Below are positions 18,804 through 27,752 of a stretch of DNA of 64,000 nucleotides, piece by piece. The DNA comes from JABDMH01 sp965223165 (GTDB taxonomy: Bacteria; Bacteroidota; Bacteroidia; Chitinophagales; Saprospiraceae): positions 248,001 through 312,000 of the forward strand of contig CBDCVQ010000003.1 of NCBI GenBank assembly GCA_965223165.1, given 5' to 3'. Under the pieces are notes generated by a model. The model saw only the letters and a list, made by a program, of their open reading frames with translations, did not search any database and had not been told where the DNA came from. Position 1 is the first letter of the stretch. Each line of letters opens with the position of its first letter. Both the position numbers and the translations under genes were made by a program.

Positions 18804-20213
18804 CTACTCTAGATCGAAGCTATAGAAGTACTCTCCTTCAAACTGTGGATAGTATCCACCGAGCTCGATCATTTCATAATCTCCGGACGAGATCTGGGCC
18901 ATCACATCATCGACAGTGGTCACTGCCTGGCCATTGACGGAGGTGATGATGAAGTCGAGCTCCATATTGGTGTCCATAATCTTGCTGTCGCGATAGATGC
19001 TATTGACCTTGGCCCCTCGCTGACCAAAACTGCTCACCTCGGACTCGGTCAGATCCTTCAGCTCAAAACCCAGCTCTACCATCAGCGGATCCAAGGTAAT
19101 ATTGGTATTCTGCTGGAGGACGACGGTCGTGCTGTACACCTTGCCCTTGCGTAGATACTTGACCTCCATGGCGTCACCCGGCCGGTTGCGCGCCACCAGC
19201 TCCTGCAGGGATGGAAAGGTCGTGGTCTCTACCCCATCGACACTAATGATCACATCACGGCTCCGAAGGCCGGCTTTTTTAGCGGCGCTATTGGCATGTA
19301 CTTCGTCGACATAGACACCCTTGACCTCGCTCAACTGCATTCGCTTGGCCAAGTCGGCCGTCAGATTCTTGATACTCACACCCAGGAGTCCTCGATGCAC
19401 CTCTCCAAATTCTCGGAGATCCGCTATCACCTTTCGCGCCAGGGTGGAGGGAATGGCAAAGGAGTACCCCTCGTACTTGCCCGATTGGGTGATGATTGCA
19501 GCGTTGATGCCCACCAACTCCCCATTTGTATTGACCAGGGCTCCACCACTGTTGCCCTGATTCACCACCGCATCGGTTTGAATGAAGGACTCGACGCTCG
19601 CATCGTTATCCAGAATGCTGATATTGCGGGCTTTGGCACTGACGATGCCCGTGGTGACCGTTGACTCCAATCGAAACGGATTGCCGATAGCCAACACCCA
19701 CTCCCCCACCATCAGTGAATCTGAGTTGCCAAATTTAACAAAGGGCAATTTCGTGTCTTCGATCTTAAGCAGTGCGATATCGGTCGTCGGGTCGCTACCC
19801 ACCAGCACCGCCTGATACTCCCGCTTGTCGTCGAGGGTCACATGAATCTCGGAGCCATCCTCCACCACGTGATGATTAGTGACGATGTAGCCATCGGAGG
19901 AGACGATCACGCCACTGCCCGACGAGGCCGTGTACTTGTAATTCCAAAAGCCCTTCTTATTCGCATGAATCGTGCGGATGTAGACCACCGCCGGAATGGC
20001 TGCCGAAGCGGCCGATACAAAGTCCGTCGGAGATGACGAGATATACTGCCGATCCCGCGTCCCGGCAAAGACTCCGTCTCCCAAGGCCGTGCGATGCGAA
20101 GGTACCCGCTCCCTCACGATGATCTTCTCCGGATTCTCCAATAGCTTGAAGACCCCGACAGTGATGATGGAGCTCAAAAGCGCGACGATGATGAGTAGTC
20201 CGATGTTTTTCAT
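18804..20213 (-). CDS. HtrA/DegP-family periplasmic serine protease
   Basis: The 469-residue protein has an N-terminal membrane anchor or uncleaved signal (MKNIGLLIIVALLSSIITVG), a trypsin-like domain with catalytic His (TNHHVV), Asp (TTDIALLK) and Ser (GNSGGALV), and a clear PDZ domain (about 275-365: LLGVSIKNL ... AKKAGLRSRDVIISVDGVE). A second, weaker PDZ-like region ends the protein. The frame reaches a TTG at 20246, but the ATG at 20213 begins the hydrophobic anchor and is preferred. It should act in envelope protein quality control. Confidence 0.93.
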   Translation of the reverse strand: MKNIGLLIIVALLSSIITVGVFKLLENPEKIIVRERVPSHRTALGDGVFAGTRDRQYISSSPTDFVSAASAAIPAVVYIRTIHANKKGFWNYKYTASSGSGVIVSSDGYIVTNHHVVEDGSEIHVTLDDKREYQAVLVGSDPTTDIALLKIEDTKLPFVKFGNSDSLMVGEWVLAIGNPFRLESTVTTGIVSAKARNISILDNDASVESFIQTDAVVNQGNSGGALVNTNGELVGINAAIITQSGKYEGYSFAIPSTLARKVIADLREFGEVHRGLLGVSIKNLTADLAKRMQLSEVKGVYVDEVHANSAAKKAGLRSRDVIISVDGVETTTFPSLQELVARNRPGDAMEVKYLRKGKVYSTTVVLQQNTNITLDPLMVELGFELKDLTESEVSSFGQRGAKVNSIYRDSKIMDTNMELDFIITSVNGQAVTTVDDVMAQISSGDYEMIELGGYYPQFEGEYFYSFDLE

Positions 20214-20570
20214 GTCATTCGATCGAGTGGTGCCTACTACGGCCAATGGAGAAATTTAGTCATTAGCTGTCCGGTAGATCCATGAAAACAAGTGGTTTAA
20301 CGTATGTATAACGCCAAAATAGCTTTCCTCCATCAAGATAAGGTACAGTGGCCCAACTCACCGCACTTTTAACATAGATCGTTTTCACATATATATGAGA
20401 GGAGTGTCTGGGAGTGAGCTAGAGTGCCTAGAGTTTGTTAGTTCCGAGTGAGCTAGAGTTTGGAGTGAGCTAGAGTTTGGAACTCAAGGCACTCAGGTTC
20501 ACTTAAGTGCACTCCAGTCACTTCCCTGCCGGGGAGCGGAGATGCGAGAGAGTCATTGTACCTTTGTCGC
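20214..20570. repeat. Intergenic region with a short GAGCTAGAGT tract (about 20400-20515)
   Basis: The first ~185 bases hold the upstream region of the protease gene and nothing recognisable. From 20400 the sequence becomes gagtgtctgggagtgagctagagt, repeated loosely with the same gagtgagctagagtttg unit as the tract behind lepA, then inverts to aactcaaggcactcaggttcactt. The inverted halves could form a long imperfect hairpin. Confidence 0.6.
20559..20566 (+). promoter_or_regulatory. Candidate -7 box TACCTTTG for the small gene and dapF
   Basis: TACCTTTG matches TAnnTTTG exactly and ends four bases before the ATG at 20571, implying a leaderless transcript that would also carry dapF. No good -33 element is seen in the GC-rich sequence upstream. 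Confidence 0.5.
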
Positions 20571-20747
20571 ATGTCAAAGTGGAAAAAAGAAGACGATCCG
20601 GAGTATATCGGCAACATGTGGGGATGGAAATTGTCTTATGTAGGACTGGCCCTGCTGGTATTGATGCTGGGACTGATGGCAGGGAGATCTTGCTATCTCA
20701 CCTCTACAGGCGCTGATCTGCCGGCTCGGGTCGAGCAACCACACTGA
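20571..20747 (+). CDS. Small single-span membrane protein upstream of dapF
   Basis: The 58-residue protein starts at the ATG at 20571 (an earlier in-frame start at 20556 lies in the promoter box). It has an acidic-basic head (MSKWKKEDDPEYIGNMWGWK), one membrane helix (LSYVGLALLVLMLGLMAG) and a short polar tail. It ends two bases before the dapF ATG, so the two are co-transcribed. No family is recognised. The promoter, hydrophobic segment and tight spacing argue that it is real. Confidence 0.65.
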   Translation: MSKWKKEDDPEYIGNMWGWKLSYVGLALLVLMLGLMAGRSCYLTSTGADLPARVEQPH

Positions 20748-20749
20748 GT

Positions 20750-21532
20750 ATGGAGATACCTTTTTTCAAATATCAGGGTACCGGCAACGATTTTGTCATC
20801 GTAGATGAGTTTGACAGGCCCTATGTGGATATGGACGATCAGGAATCGATCGCACGCATCTGTCATCGCAAGTTTGGCGTGGGTGCTGACGGACTGATTC
20901 TCCTGCGGCCCGCAGAGGATTACGACTTTGAAATGGTGTACTTTAATGCGGATGGTCGCCCGGGTTCTCTCTGTGGCAACGGTGGTCGCTGCGCGGTTGC
21001 ATGTATGCATCAGCTGGAACGAATCCAGTCAGCCACGCACTTTGTTGCGGCAGACGGCGCCCATCAGGCTCGCATCGTACGGCCCGACTTTGTAGAACTG
21101 AGGATGAACGACGTCACGGCGCTGGAAGAAGGCAAGGGATTCTATGTCTTGGATACGGGCTCACCGCACTACGTGTCCTTTGTAGAAGATCTCAGCGACC
21201 TGGATATTGTGGAATCGGGCAGGGCGATAAGATATAGCAGTCGCTTCGCCGCTAGCGGGATCAACGTCAATTTTGTGGAAGTGCAAGGCGAGGACCTTAG
21301 GGTGCAGACCTACGAGCGGGGTGTGGAGGACGAGACATTGAGCTGTGGAACCGGAGTCACCGCAACGGCCATCGCCGATGCCTACCGAAAAGGCACCGAG
21401 TCAGGAGAGACCCTTATCAAAACCAAAGGCGGAGATCTCATGGTCAAGTATCGAAAGACGGCAGATGGATTCTCGGATCTCTGGCTTTGCGGAGCAGCCA
21501 CCCTGGTCTTCCAAGGACAGATCTCGATCTAA
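20750..21532 (+). CDS. dapF: Diaminopimelate epimerase
   Basis: This enzyme converts LL- to meso-diaminopimelate for lysine and peptidoglycan synthesis by a two-base mechanism. Both catalytic cysteines are present in their motifs: SLCGNGGRC (about residues 71-79) and LSCGTGVTA (about 200-208). The N-terminus FFKYQGTGNDFV is typical, and the length of 260 is normal. It follows the small membrane protein gene by two bases and converges with the TPR gene four bases downstream. Confidence 0.97.
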   Translation: MEIPFFKYQGTGNDFVIVDEFDRPYVDMDDQESIARICHRKFGVGADGLILLRPAEDYDFEMVYFNADGRPGSLCGNGGRCAVACMHQLERIQSATHFVAADGAHQARIVRPDFVELRMNDVTALEEGKGFYVLDTGSPHYVSFVEDLSDLDIVESGRAIRYSSRFAASGINVNFVEVQGEDLRVQTYERGVEDETLSCGTGVTATAIADAYRKGTESGETLIKTKGGDLMVKYRKTADGFSDLWLCGAATLVFQGQISI

Positions 21533-21536
21533 GTTG

Positions 21537-21845
21537 TCATCCGATCAACGCTAAGGCTCCTCGCAGCTCACTGGCACTGTGGCTGTCCTTGGCGCGCTCG
21601 GCCACGATGATGCCCTGCTGGTAAGCACTTTTTGCAGCATCCAGATCCCCTTGCCGTTCACGCAATTTGCCTAGGTGATAGTAGGTACCGACGTACTGAG
21701 CATGCTCACGTACAAGCTGCTCATATCTTGCGAGTGCCTCTTGCTCATCGCCCGCTTTCTCGTACTCCTTGGCTAGGGCAAAATGCAAGAAAGGGTCCTC
21801 CGGGCTTTCTTTGAGAAAAGACTGTAATTTTTCCAGACGATTCAT
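21537..21845 (-). CDS. Small tetratricopeptide-repeat protein
   Basis: The 102-residue soluble protein carries two to three TPR units: PEDPFLHFALAKEYEKAGDEQEALARYEQLV, then VGTYYHLGKLRERQGDLDAAKSAYQQGI (quoted in two parts of the repeat), with the canonical W/Y-G-A-Y-A-P spacing. It is a likely protein-protein interaction adaptor; the partner is unknown. It begins MNRLEKLQSFLKESP without a signal peptide. Confidence 0.8.
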   Translation of the reverse strand: MNRLEKLQSFLKESPEDPFLHFALAKEYEKAGDEQEALARYEQLVREHAQYVGTYYHLGKLRERQGDLDAAKSAYQQGIIVAERAKDSHSASELRGALALIG

Positions 21846-21957
21846 AAATTTGTTGACTCAGAGTCAAACCATTGAGATTGATTGCCAGTTACTTAGAAAG
21901 ACAGGGGCGCAGGCCACTGATCCATTTGCACTGGCCAAATACATGATAATTCTTAGC

Positions 21958-21965
21958 TATATTTG
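21958..21965 (+). promoter_or_regulatory. Candidate -7 box TATATTTG for etfBA
   Basis: TATATTTG matches TAnnTTTG and lies 24 bases before the etfB ATG, a normal leader length. A TTTG at 21925-21928 is too far upstream to be a standard -33 element. Confidence 0.55.
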
Positions 21966-21989
21966 CCGACGTTTTAACACCTTGAATTT

Positions 21990-22730
21990 ATGAAGATTTT
22001 AGTCTGCATCAGCAAGACCCCGGACACGGTCTCCAAGATCGCATTTAAGGAAGACGACACGGTTTTTGACACCGATGGAGTGCAGTACATCATGAATCCT
22101 TACGATGAATGGTACGCCCTGGTCAAGGCGCTCGAACTAAAGGAAAGCGGAGGAGGATCAGTGACCGTCATCCATGTTGGACCTGCCGACAACGAGACCA
22201 TCATACGCAAGGCGCTTGCCATCGGTGCCGATGATGCCATCCGTGTAGACACGGAAGCCAGGGATGCCCTTCAAGTCGCCGCCCAAGTGACGGCGGCGGT
22301 CAAATCCGGTGGCTATGATCTGGTGCTGACGGGCAAGGAAACGATCGAGTACAATTCGGCCGAGGTGGGAGCGATGGTTGCAGAAATGTTGCAATGGCCG
22401 TTTGTCTCCTACGCCGTGGCTATGGACGTAACCGATGGATCGGCGCTGGTGACGCGAGACATTGAAGGAGGTGAAGAGACCGCCGAAGTACCCCTACCAC
22501 TCGTCGCTAGTGCCGCCAAGGGGCTGGCTGAACAACGCATCCCCAACATGCGAGGAATTATGATGGCCAAACGGAAACCCCTGAATGTGGTCGAGGCGGT
22601 CCCAACAGACGGGCAGGTCAAGATCACCAAGTATACCCTACCCTCTTCGCGGTCTTCGTGCCGTTATGTGGATCCCGAGGATATGGATCAACTCGTGGAA
22701 CTGCTCAACTCCGAAGCCAAAGTCATTTAA
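21990..22730 (+). CDS. etfB: Electron transfer flavoprotein beta subunit
   Basis: The 246-residue ETF beta subunit holds AMP and with the alpha subunit carries electrons from acyl-CoA and related dehydrogenases to the quinone pool. Family features are the start MKILVCISKTPDT, MNPYDEWYALVKALELKE, the GADDAIRVDTE segment, VLTGKETIEYNSAEVG and the C-terminal PNMRGIMMAKRKPL segment. It is 29 bases upstream of etfA in one operon. Confidence 0.95.
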   Translation: MKILVCISKTPDTVSKIAFKEDDTVFDTDGVQYIMNPYDEWYALVKALELKESGGGSVTVIHVGPADNETIIRKALAIGADDAIRVDTEARDALQVAAQVTAAVKSGGYDLVLTGKETIEYNSAEVGAMVAEMLQWPFVSYAVAMDVTDGSALVTRDIEGGEETAEVPLPLVASAAKGLAEQRIPNMRGIMMAKRKPLNVVEAVPTDGQVKITKYTLPSSRSSCRYVDPEDMDQLVELLNSEAKVI

Positions 22731-22759
22731 TCACCCCTTCTCATAAAAGAGCATAAGAC

Positions 22760-23719
22760 ATGTCAGTTATTGTATTTGCGGAGCATCAGAACGGATTGTG
22801 CAAGAAGCAAGCCTTTGAGGCGGTCACCTATGGGGCCAAGACAGCCGCCTTGCTGGGTACAAGCTGTACCGCCCTGACCTTTGGCAGCCCATCGAATGGG
22901 GCTGAATTGGGCAACTATGGAGCCAGCAGGGTCATCGACATCCGTACACCTGGACTCGAGCACTTTGATAGCCTACTCTACACCCAGATCATTGCCGACG
23001 TGGTGGGACAAGAGCAATGTAAGGTGGTGATTCTCACCCATTCGTCCACCGGTCGTACCTTGGCGGGTCGCTTGGCTATCCGGCTGAACGCGGGTTTGGT
23101 CAGCGGGGTTAATGCACTTCCCCAGGTAGAGGACCATTTCTCTGTCGATCGGTCTGTCTACTCCGGCAAGGCGATCGCTACCTACCGGATGGACTCTGAA
23201 GTCAAAGTGATCTCGGTCATGGGCAACTCGATTGCTCCGGAGATCTCCGGTCAGCCGGCACCGATGCACACCATGGAGATCCTCGACTTGACCTCTCAGA
23301 TCCAGATCAAGGAGGTGAGCAAGCAGGACGGGACCGTACCGCTGCCAGAAGCCGAGTTGGTCGTATCTGGTGGTCGAGGATTTAAGGGCCCGGAAAATTG
23401 GGGTATTCTGGAGGAATTGGCCGAGGCCTTGGGAGCCGCTACCGCATGCAGCCGACCCGTCGCGGATAATGGTTGGCGGCCACATCACGAGCATGTCGGT
23501 CAGACGGGCGTGGCGATCCGTCCCAATCTGTACATCGCCATCGGTATCTCGGGTGCTATCCAGCATCTGGGTGGTGTCAATAACTCTCGTACGATCGTGG
23601 TCATCAACAAAGACCCGGAAGCCCCCTTCTTCAAGGCGGCAGACTACGGCGTCGTGGGCGATCTGTTTGAGGTGGTACCTCGACTGACTGCAGCAGTTAA
23701 GCGCTTCCGCACCCAGTAG
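22760..23719 (+). CDS. etfA: Electron transfer flavoprotein alpha subunit
   Basis: The 319-residue FAD-binding subunit. The C-terminal FAD domain shows VVSGGRGFKGPENW, the TACSRPVADNGW stretch and the ETF-alpha signature region LYIAIGISGAIQHLGGVN followed by VVINKDPEAPFF. The N-terminal domain pairs with EtfB. It is the second gene of the etfBA operon; no ETF dehydrogenase is in the window. Confidence 0.96.
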   Translation: MSVIVFAEHQNGLCKKQAFEAVTYGAKTAALLGTSCTALTFGSPSNGAELGNYGASRVIDIRTPGLEHFDSLLYTQIIADVVGQEQCKVVILTHSSTGRTLAGRLAIRLNAGLVSGVNALPQVEDHFSVDRSVYSGKAIATYRMDSEVKVISVMGNSIAPEISGQPAPMHTMEILDLTSQIQIKEVSKQDGTVPLPEAELVVSGGRGFKGPENWGILEELAEALGAATACSRPVADNGWRPHHEHVGQTGVAIRPNLYIAIGISGAIQHLGGVNNSRTIVVINKDPEAPFFKAADYGVVGDLFEVVPRLTAAVKRFRTQ

Positions 23720-23782
23720 CTTGTTATTGGCGTCTTTAGATTATTATATTACATTCGTCCCTAACCTTTTGAAGAGCTTCGA

Positions 23783-24394
23783 ATGTCCGATATGAATAAG
23801 ATACAGCTTGATATTGTGGCGTTGTCACACAGTGTTTCTCAATCGCATAATTATGCGGTTGTGCTGGGTGAGCAGGAGGGTTCGCGGAGGCTGCCCATCG
23901 TAATCGGAGCCTTTGAGGCGCAAGCCATCGCAGTGGCGATGGAACGAATGACGCCCAATCGACCGCTTACCCATGATCTCTTCAAAAATGCCCTGGACAC
24001 TTTTGACATCGAACTTAAAGAAGTCATCATAAACGACCTCCTTGACGGGATCTTTTATGCCAAGCTGGTCTGCTTGCGAAGGGGAGAGATTATAGAGATT
24101 GATTCTCGTACCTCTGATGCACTCGCCATGGCGGTGCGATTTGGTTGTCCGGTATATACATACGAGTTCATTCTGGAGACGGCCGGCGTGATTCTGGACG
24201 ACTCCTCGGAGGAAGGCGAACCGGTAGAACGCCCGGTGGCCAGCAGCGACGATCCGCCTTCGGCCGATGGTCCCCTCTCCAGCTATCCTGTCGAGGTGCT
24301 CAAGAAAATCCTGGAAGACGTGCTGGCCGAAGAAAACTACGAAAAGGCAGCACGTATCCGTGATGAGATCAATCGTCGGTCCAGCGGATCCTAG
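23783..24394 (+). CDS. Bifunctional nuclease family (DUF151) protein with UVR motif
   Basis: The 203-residue protein has a DUF151/bifunctional-nuclease domain (about 5-135; LPIVIGAFEAQAIAVAMER, then LDGIFYAKLV and IDSRTSDALAMAVR). After an acidic linker comes a UVR motif (about 170-200; LKKILEDVLAEENYEKAARI) as in UvrB/UvrC. This fusion is typical of Bacteroidota. DUF151 enzymes have been reported to act on RNA and DNA; the in vivo role is unclear. It is convergent with plsC. Confidence 0.9.
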   Translation: MSDMNKIQLDIVALSHSVSQSHNYAVVLGEQEGSRRLPIVIGAFEAQAIAVAMERMTPNRPLTHDLFKNALDTFDIELKEVIINDLLDGIFYAKLVCLRRGEIIEIDSRTSDALAMAVRFGCPVYTYEFILETAGVILDDSSEEGEPVERPVASSDDPPSADGPLSSYPVEVLKKILEDVLAEENYEKAARIRDEINRRSSGS

Positions 24395-24443
24395 CCCCCC
24401 GCTTCTTGTTTCTAGCACATTCATAATAATGCGGATGCACACC

Positions 24444-25187
24444 TCAATGATGAGATCGATCGTAGGCTTGACGAGCCCTCTGCAATTGGTTGTCAATCCA
24501 CGTCTGGGCCTGGGTTCGGAGTAAGACCGCATCGTCCGACTGCACGGCTGGGCCAAAACTGATATGACAGTGGGATCTTCGCTTGCCAAACTGATACAGG
24601 TACTGCCCTAGCAAGCTGCGATCCTTCCAATGATCGTTGGGATCCAGGTACTCCATAGCCATTGGGATGACAGACACCCCCATGGACGCTGCCACCTCAA
24701 ACGAACCCGGCTTGAATGCCATGCTATTGGATTGATCATTGGTCGTGCCTTCCGGATAGATCAACACATTGTGGCCCTCATCCAGTGTGCGATGGATCGC
24801 CTGCCTAGCTGAAAGCCGACTACGTAGACTTTCACGTTTGACAAAGAGCACACCCGTGATGCGCGCACCGTAGCCAATGAGTGGATAACCAGACACTTCC
24901 GCCTTGGCCAGTGGCAGGGCCCACAGGTAGTGGAGCGCAACCACCGGGTCCATAAAGGATCGATGATTGGAGACATACAGATACGGTGCACCGCCGGGCG
25001 CTTCTCCGGTCACGGTCATGCGTAGCCCGATGAGACGCGAGATCAGCACGACCCAACCCCGCCGTATCTTCATATTCCGCCGCAGCCGATTGCCCCCAAA
25101 CAACGAACTGATCACGCACAATAAGATGCCGCCCGAAAGGCTACCGACAAAGAGACTAAGTCTCGCCCACGCTCTTACCTGATTCAT
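24444..25187 (-). CDS. plsC: 1-acyl-sn-glycerol-3-phosphate acyltransferase
   Basis: The 247-residue membrane-associated acyltransferase makes phosphatidic acid from lysophosphatidic acid. It shows the HxxxxD catalytic motif NHRSFMDP, the substrate-binding segment VLFVKRES, and the glycerol-phosphate motif IYPEGTTN. One or two N-terminal membrane segments (LSLFVGSLSGGILLCVISSLF) precede the catalytic domain. It is divergent from the ABC exporter gene. Exact acceptor specificity cannot be read from sequence. Confidence 0.9.
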   Translation of the reverse strand: MNQVRAWARLSLFVGSLSGGILLCVISSLFGGNRLRRNMKIRRGWVVLISRLIGLRMTVTGEAPGGAPYLYVSNHRSFMDPVVALHYLWALPLAKAEVSGYPLIGYGARITGVLFVKRESLRSRLSARQAIHRTLDEGHNVLIYPEGTTNDQSNSMAFKPGSFEVAASMGVSVIPMAMEYLDPNDHWKDRSLLGQYLYQFGKRRSHCHISFGPAVQSDDAVLLRTQAQTWIDNQLQRARQAYDRSHH

Positions 25188-25302
25188 GAAATCGTCTTCT
25201 CCGGATGGGTTTCAGGACAGATGATCCGCCCCTTACAAATATTGTTATTTCTGCCGGTACACTCAGCAACCTTTTTACCCATGGGGTGGTTAGGGATAGG
25301 GA

Positions 25303-27135
25303 ATGACAGCAAGAAAAGGCAAGACCAGGACCGATCAACCCGGCCTGCTGGAGAGCACGCGGGCTTTAAAGTATCTGCCAAGGTTTTTCGGGATGATCTG
25401 GGAGACCAACCGACCATTGTTTCTGCTCAACATACTGTCCCGTCTGATCAAATCTGCCATACCCGTGGTCATGCTATGGGTGGGCAAGCTGATCATTGAT
25501 GAAGTGGTGATACAGATCCAGGCGGACGACAAGATCTATGATCAGCTCTGGCTGTACCTCGGGATTGAATTGGGACTCGCCATCTTCTCCGATCTGCTCA
25601 ACCGCTGCATCAGCCTTTTTGACGCCTTGCTTGGAGACCTGTATGCCAACAAATCTTCGGTGGAATTGATCCAGAAGGCAGCCACGATGGATCAGGCCCA
25701 ATTTGAAGACCCCAATTTCTATGACAAACTGGAGCGCGCGCGGAGGCAGACCACCGGTCGGGTGACGCTGATGACGATGGTGCTGAGCCAGATGCAAGAC
25801 ATCCTCACCGTGGCTTCACTGGTGACCGGGTTAATTGTCTTTGAGCCCTGGCTGGTCGTCTTGCTGCTGGTGGCGATCATTCCCAGCTTCCTCAACGAGG
25901 CTTACTTCAGTCGATCCGGCTATTCCCTTGTACGCAGTTGGACGCCCGAGCGGCGAGAGTTGGACTATGTGCGATATATCGGTGCCAGTGACACCACCTC
26001 CAAAGAGATCAAGCTCTTTGGACTGGCAAAGTTTCTCAGCAAGCGCTTTGCGACGCTGGCAGACAGATATTATCGTGCCAATCGCCAGCTGGCCATCAAA
26101 CGAACGGTCTGGGGCAGCGTCTTTCACATCATCGGCGACCTGGCCTACTATGGTGCCTATGTGCTGATCATCTTGCGCACCGTCGGCGGCCTGCTCACCC
26201 TGGGTGATCTCACGTTTCTGTCGGGCTCCTTCAGCCGATTGCGCAATCAACTGCAAGCCATCTTTTCGAGGTTCTCGCGCATCACCACCGACGCACTGTA
26301 TCTGCAGGATTACTTCTCCTTCATGGAGATTGAGCCATTCATTGTCAATGAGCAAGACAGCCTTCCTTTCCCCCGGATGATCCGCAAAGGATTTCGATTT
26401 GAAAATGTAGGTTTTCGCTACCCGGGGGCCGATCAATGGGCCATTCGCCACATCAACTTCAGCCTTCATGCCGGAGAAAAACTAGCCTTGGTCGGCGAGA
26501 ATGGGGCTGGCAAAACGACGATCGTCAAGCTCCTTGCCCGCCTCTATGACCCTACAGAGGGTAAGATCTACCTGGATGATGTCGACATCAGCCGATATGA
26601 CTTAGAAGAGTATCGCTATGCTATTGGGGTCATCTTTCAGGACTATGTGCGGTACTACTTTACCGCTCGCGAGAACATCGCCGTCGGCAATATCGAGGAC
26701 GAACACGATATGACCCAGATTGTGCAGGCCGCAGAGGACAGTCTCGCTGACCAGGTGATCGAGGGTCTTCCCAATCGCTATGACCAGGTCCTGGGAAAAC
26801 GATTTGCCGAGGGCAAGGAGCTGTCTGGCGGCGAGTGGCAGAAAGTGGCGCTGGCCAGAGCCTACATGAAGGAAGCCCAGCTCCTCATCCTGGACGAACC
26901 CACCGCCACACTCGATGCGCGCGCCGAGTATGAAGCCTTCCAGCGCTTTGCCAAATTGACCGTAGATAAGACGGCCGTGATCATCTCCCATCGATTTAGT
27001 ACCGTCCGCATGGCTGACCGCATCCTCGTACTCAAAGACGGTGGCGTGCTCGAAATCGGCTCCCACGAAGAGCTGATGATCAATGACGGGCTGTACGCTG
27101 AGTTGTTTCAGCTGCAGGCAGCGGGATATCAGTAG
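25303..27135 (+). CDS. ABC exporter (fused membrane and ATPase domains)
   Basis: The 610-residue half-transporter has a membrane domain of about six helices (residues 40-330) and an ATPase domain (about 365-600) with Walker A VGENGAGKTT, signature ELSGGEWQKVALARA, Walker B LLILDEPTATLD and the switch histidine IISHRFST. The signature LSGGEWQ rather than LSGGQ is seen in a recognisable subgroup of bacterial ABC exporters. It probably acts as a homodimer; the substrate is unknown. It is followed directly by a 10-bp-period repeat tract. Confidence 0.92.
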   Translation: MTARKGKTRTDQPGLLESTRALKYLPRFFGMIWETNRPLFLLNILSRLIKSAIPVVMLWVGKLIIDEVVIQIQADDKIYDQLWLYLGIELGLAIFSDLLNRCISLFDALLGDLYANKSSVELIQKAATMDQAQFEDPNFYDKLERARRQTTGRVTLMTMVLSQMQDILTVASLVTGLIVFEPWLVVLLLVAIIPSFLNEAYFSRSGYSLVRSWTPERRELDYVRYIGASDTTSKEIKLFGLAKFLSKRFATLADRYYRANRQLAIKRTVWGSVFHIIGDLAYYGAYVLIILRTVGGLLTLGDLTFLSGSFSRLRNQLQAIFSRFSRITTDALYLQDYFSFMEIEPFIVNEQDSLPFPRMIRKGFRFENVGFRYPGADQWAIRHINFSLHAGEKLALVGENGAGKTTIVKLLARLYDPTEGKIYLDDVDISRYDLEEYRYAIGVIFQDYVRYYFTARENIAVGNIEDEHDMTQIVQAAEDSLADQVIEGLPNRYDQVLGKRFAEGKELSGGEWQKVALARAYMKEAQLLILDEPTATLDARAEYEAFQRFAKLTVDKTAVIISHRFSTVRMADRILVLKDGGVLEIGSHEELMINDGLYAELFQLQAAGYQ

Positions 27136-27390
27136 GAGTGAGCTTGAGTGAGCTTGAGTGAGCTTGAGTGCGCTTGAGTGAGCTTGAGTGAGCTTGAGTG
27201 ACTTGAGTGAGCTTGAGTGACTTGAGTGACTTTGAGTGAGCTGGAGTGAGCTTGAGTGAGCTTGAGTAAGCTTGAGTGACTTGAGTGACTTGAGTGAGCT
27301 GGAGTGAGCTTGAGAGAGCTGGAGTGAGCTTGAGTAACTTGAGCGAGCTTGAGTGAGCTTGAGTGAGTTGGAGTGAGTTGGAGTTTGACA
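27136..27390. repeat. 10-bp-period tract gagtgagctt behind the ABC exporter
   Basis: About 25 copies of a gagtgagctt/gagtgacttt-type unit begin at the stop codon of the ABC exporter. The same word, tgagcttgagt, appears in the tract at 12859. Minus-strand frames across it give low-complexity serine/leucine strings (SSLKLTQAH), which I reject as genes. An acacgagctctcaac motif closes it. Confidence 0.9.
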
Positions 27391-27488
27391 CGAGCTCTCA
27401 ACGGACTGGAATTTCTTGAGGCTGAGGCTGAAAAAGAATTCAAGTCACTTCCGGATAGAGCGGATCGTTACCTCCCCGCTCCCCCACA

Positions 27489-27521
27489 GATCCGTACGAG
27501 CGGATTTCCCGCATGCGGTTC
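27489..27521 (-). ncRNA. Group II intron domain V remnant
   Basis: On the minus strand the 33 bases form a GAACCGCATGCGG / GAAA / TCCGCTCGTACGGATC hairpin, matching the conserved domain V shape with its GAAA tetraloop. The catalytic AGC triad near the 5' side reads AAC here, which would inactivate it. It is followed by the usual CTGTG and the domain VI stem. Confidence 0.75.
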
Positions 27522-27524
27522 CTC

Positions 27525-27752
27525 CTACAAGGGTTTCGCTAAAGGATAGCGGTGATACACTTTGGGGCGGAGTAAGGGCTGCCACGCTTTGATGAGTTGG
27601 TTATACCTCGTCCAGTTCCAGGATCGTTTCCCGCCTCTCCGCTTGATCCACCTGAATAGTAGGCGCTTCACTCTTTTCGAAGTACCTGACTATACCCCGG
27701 CCGTTAAAGGTGATCCCATAGTAATGGTAGTAGCCTCTTAACTTACGCCTTT
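27525..27752 (-). pseudogene. Group II intron reverse transcriptase/maturase C-terminal remnant
   Basis: The minus strand translates as KRRKLRGYYHYYGITFNGRG, then after a one-base frameshift near 27655-27665 as VKRLLFRWIKRRGGKRSWNW followed by PKVYHRYPLAKPL and a stop at 27525. These are the conserved maturase (domain X) landmarks: the LRGYYxYYG motif, the RWxxRRxxKRSW segment and a P-K-hydrophobic-Y/H ending. The polymerase domain is absent. It is a dead fragment. Confidence 0.8.

Noticed and set aside
23825..24589. 254-residue minus-strand frame across the bifunctional nuclease gene
   Set aside because: Antisense to a clear gene and overlapping the plsC end; composition is that of a shadow frame.
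25831..26469. 212-residue minus-strand frame inside the ABC exporter gene
   Set aside because: A shadow of the exporter; no start context or family match.
27080..27443. Two ~100-residue minus-strand frames of Ser/Leu/Gln strings
   Set aside because: They translate the 10-bp intergenic tract; low complexity without a promoter or conserved domain.
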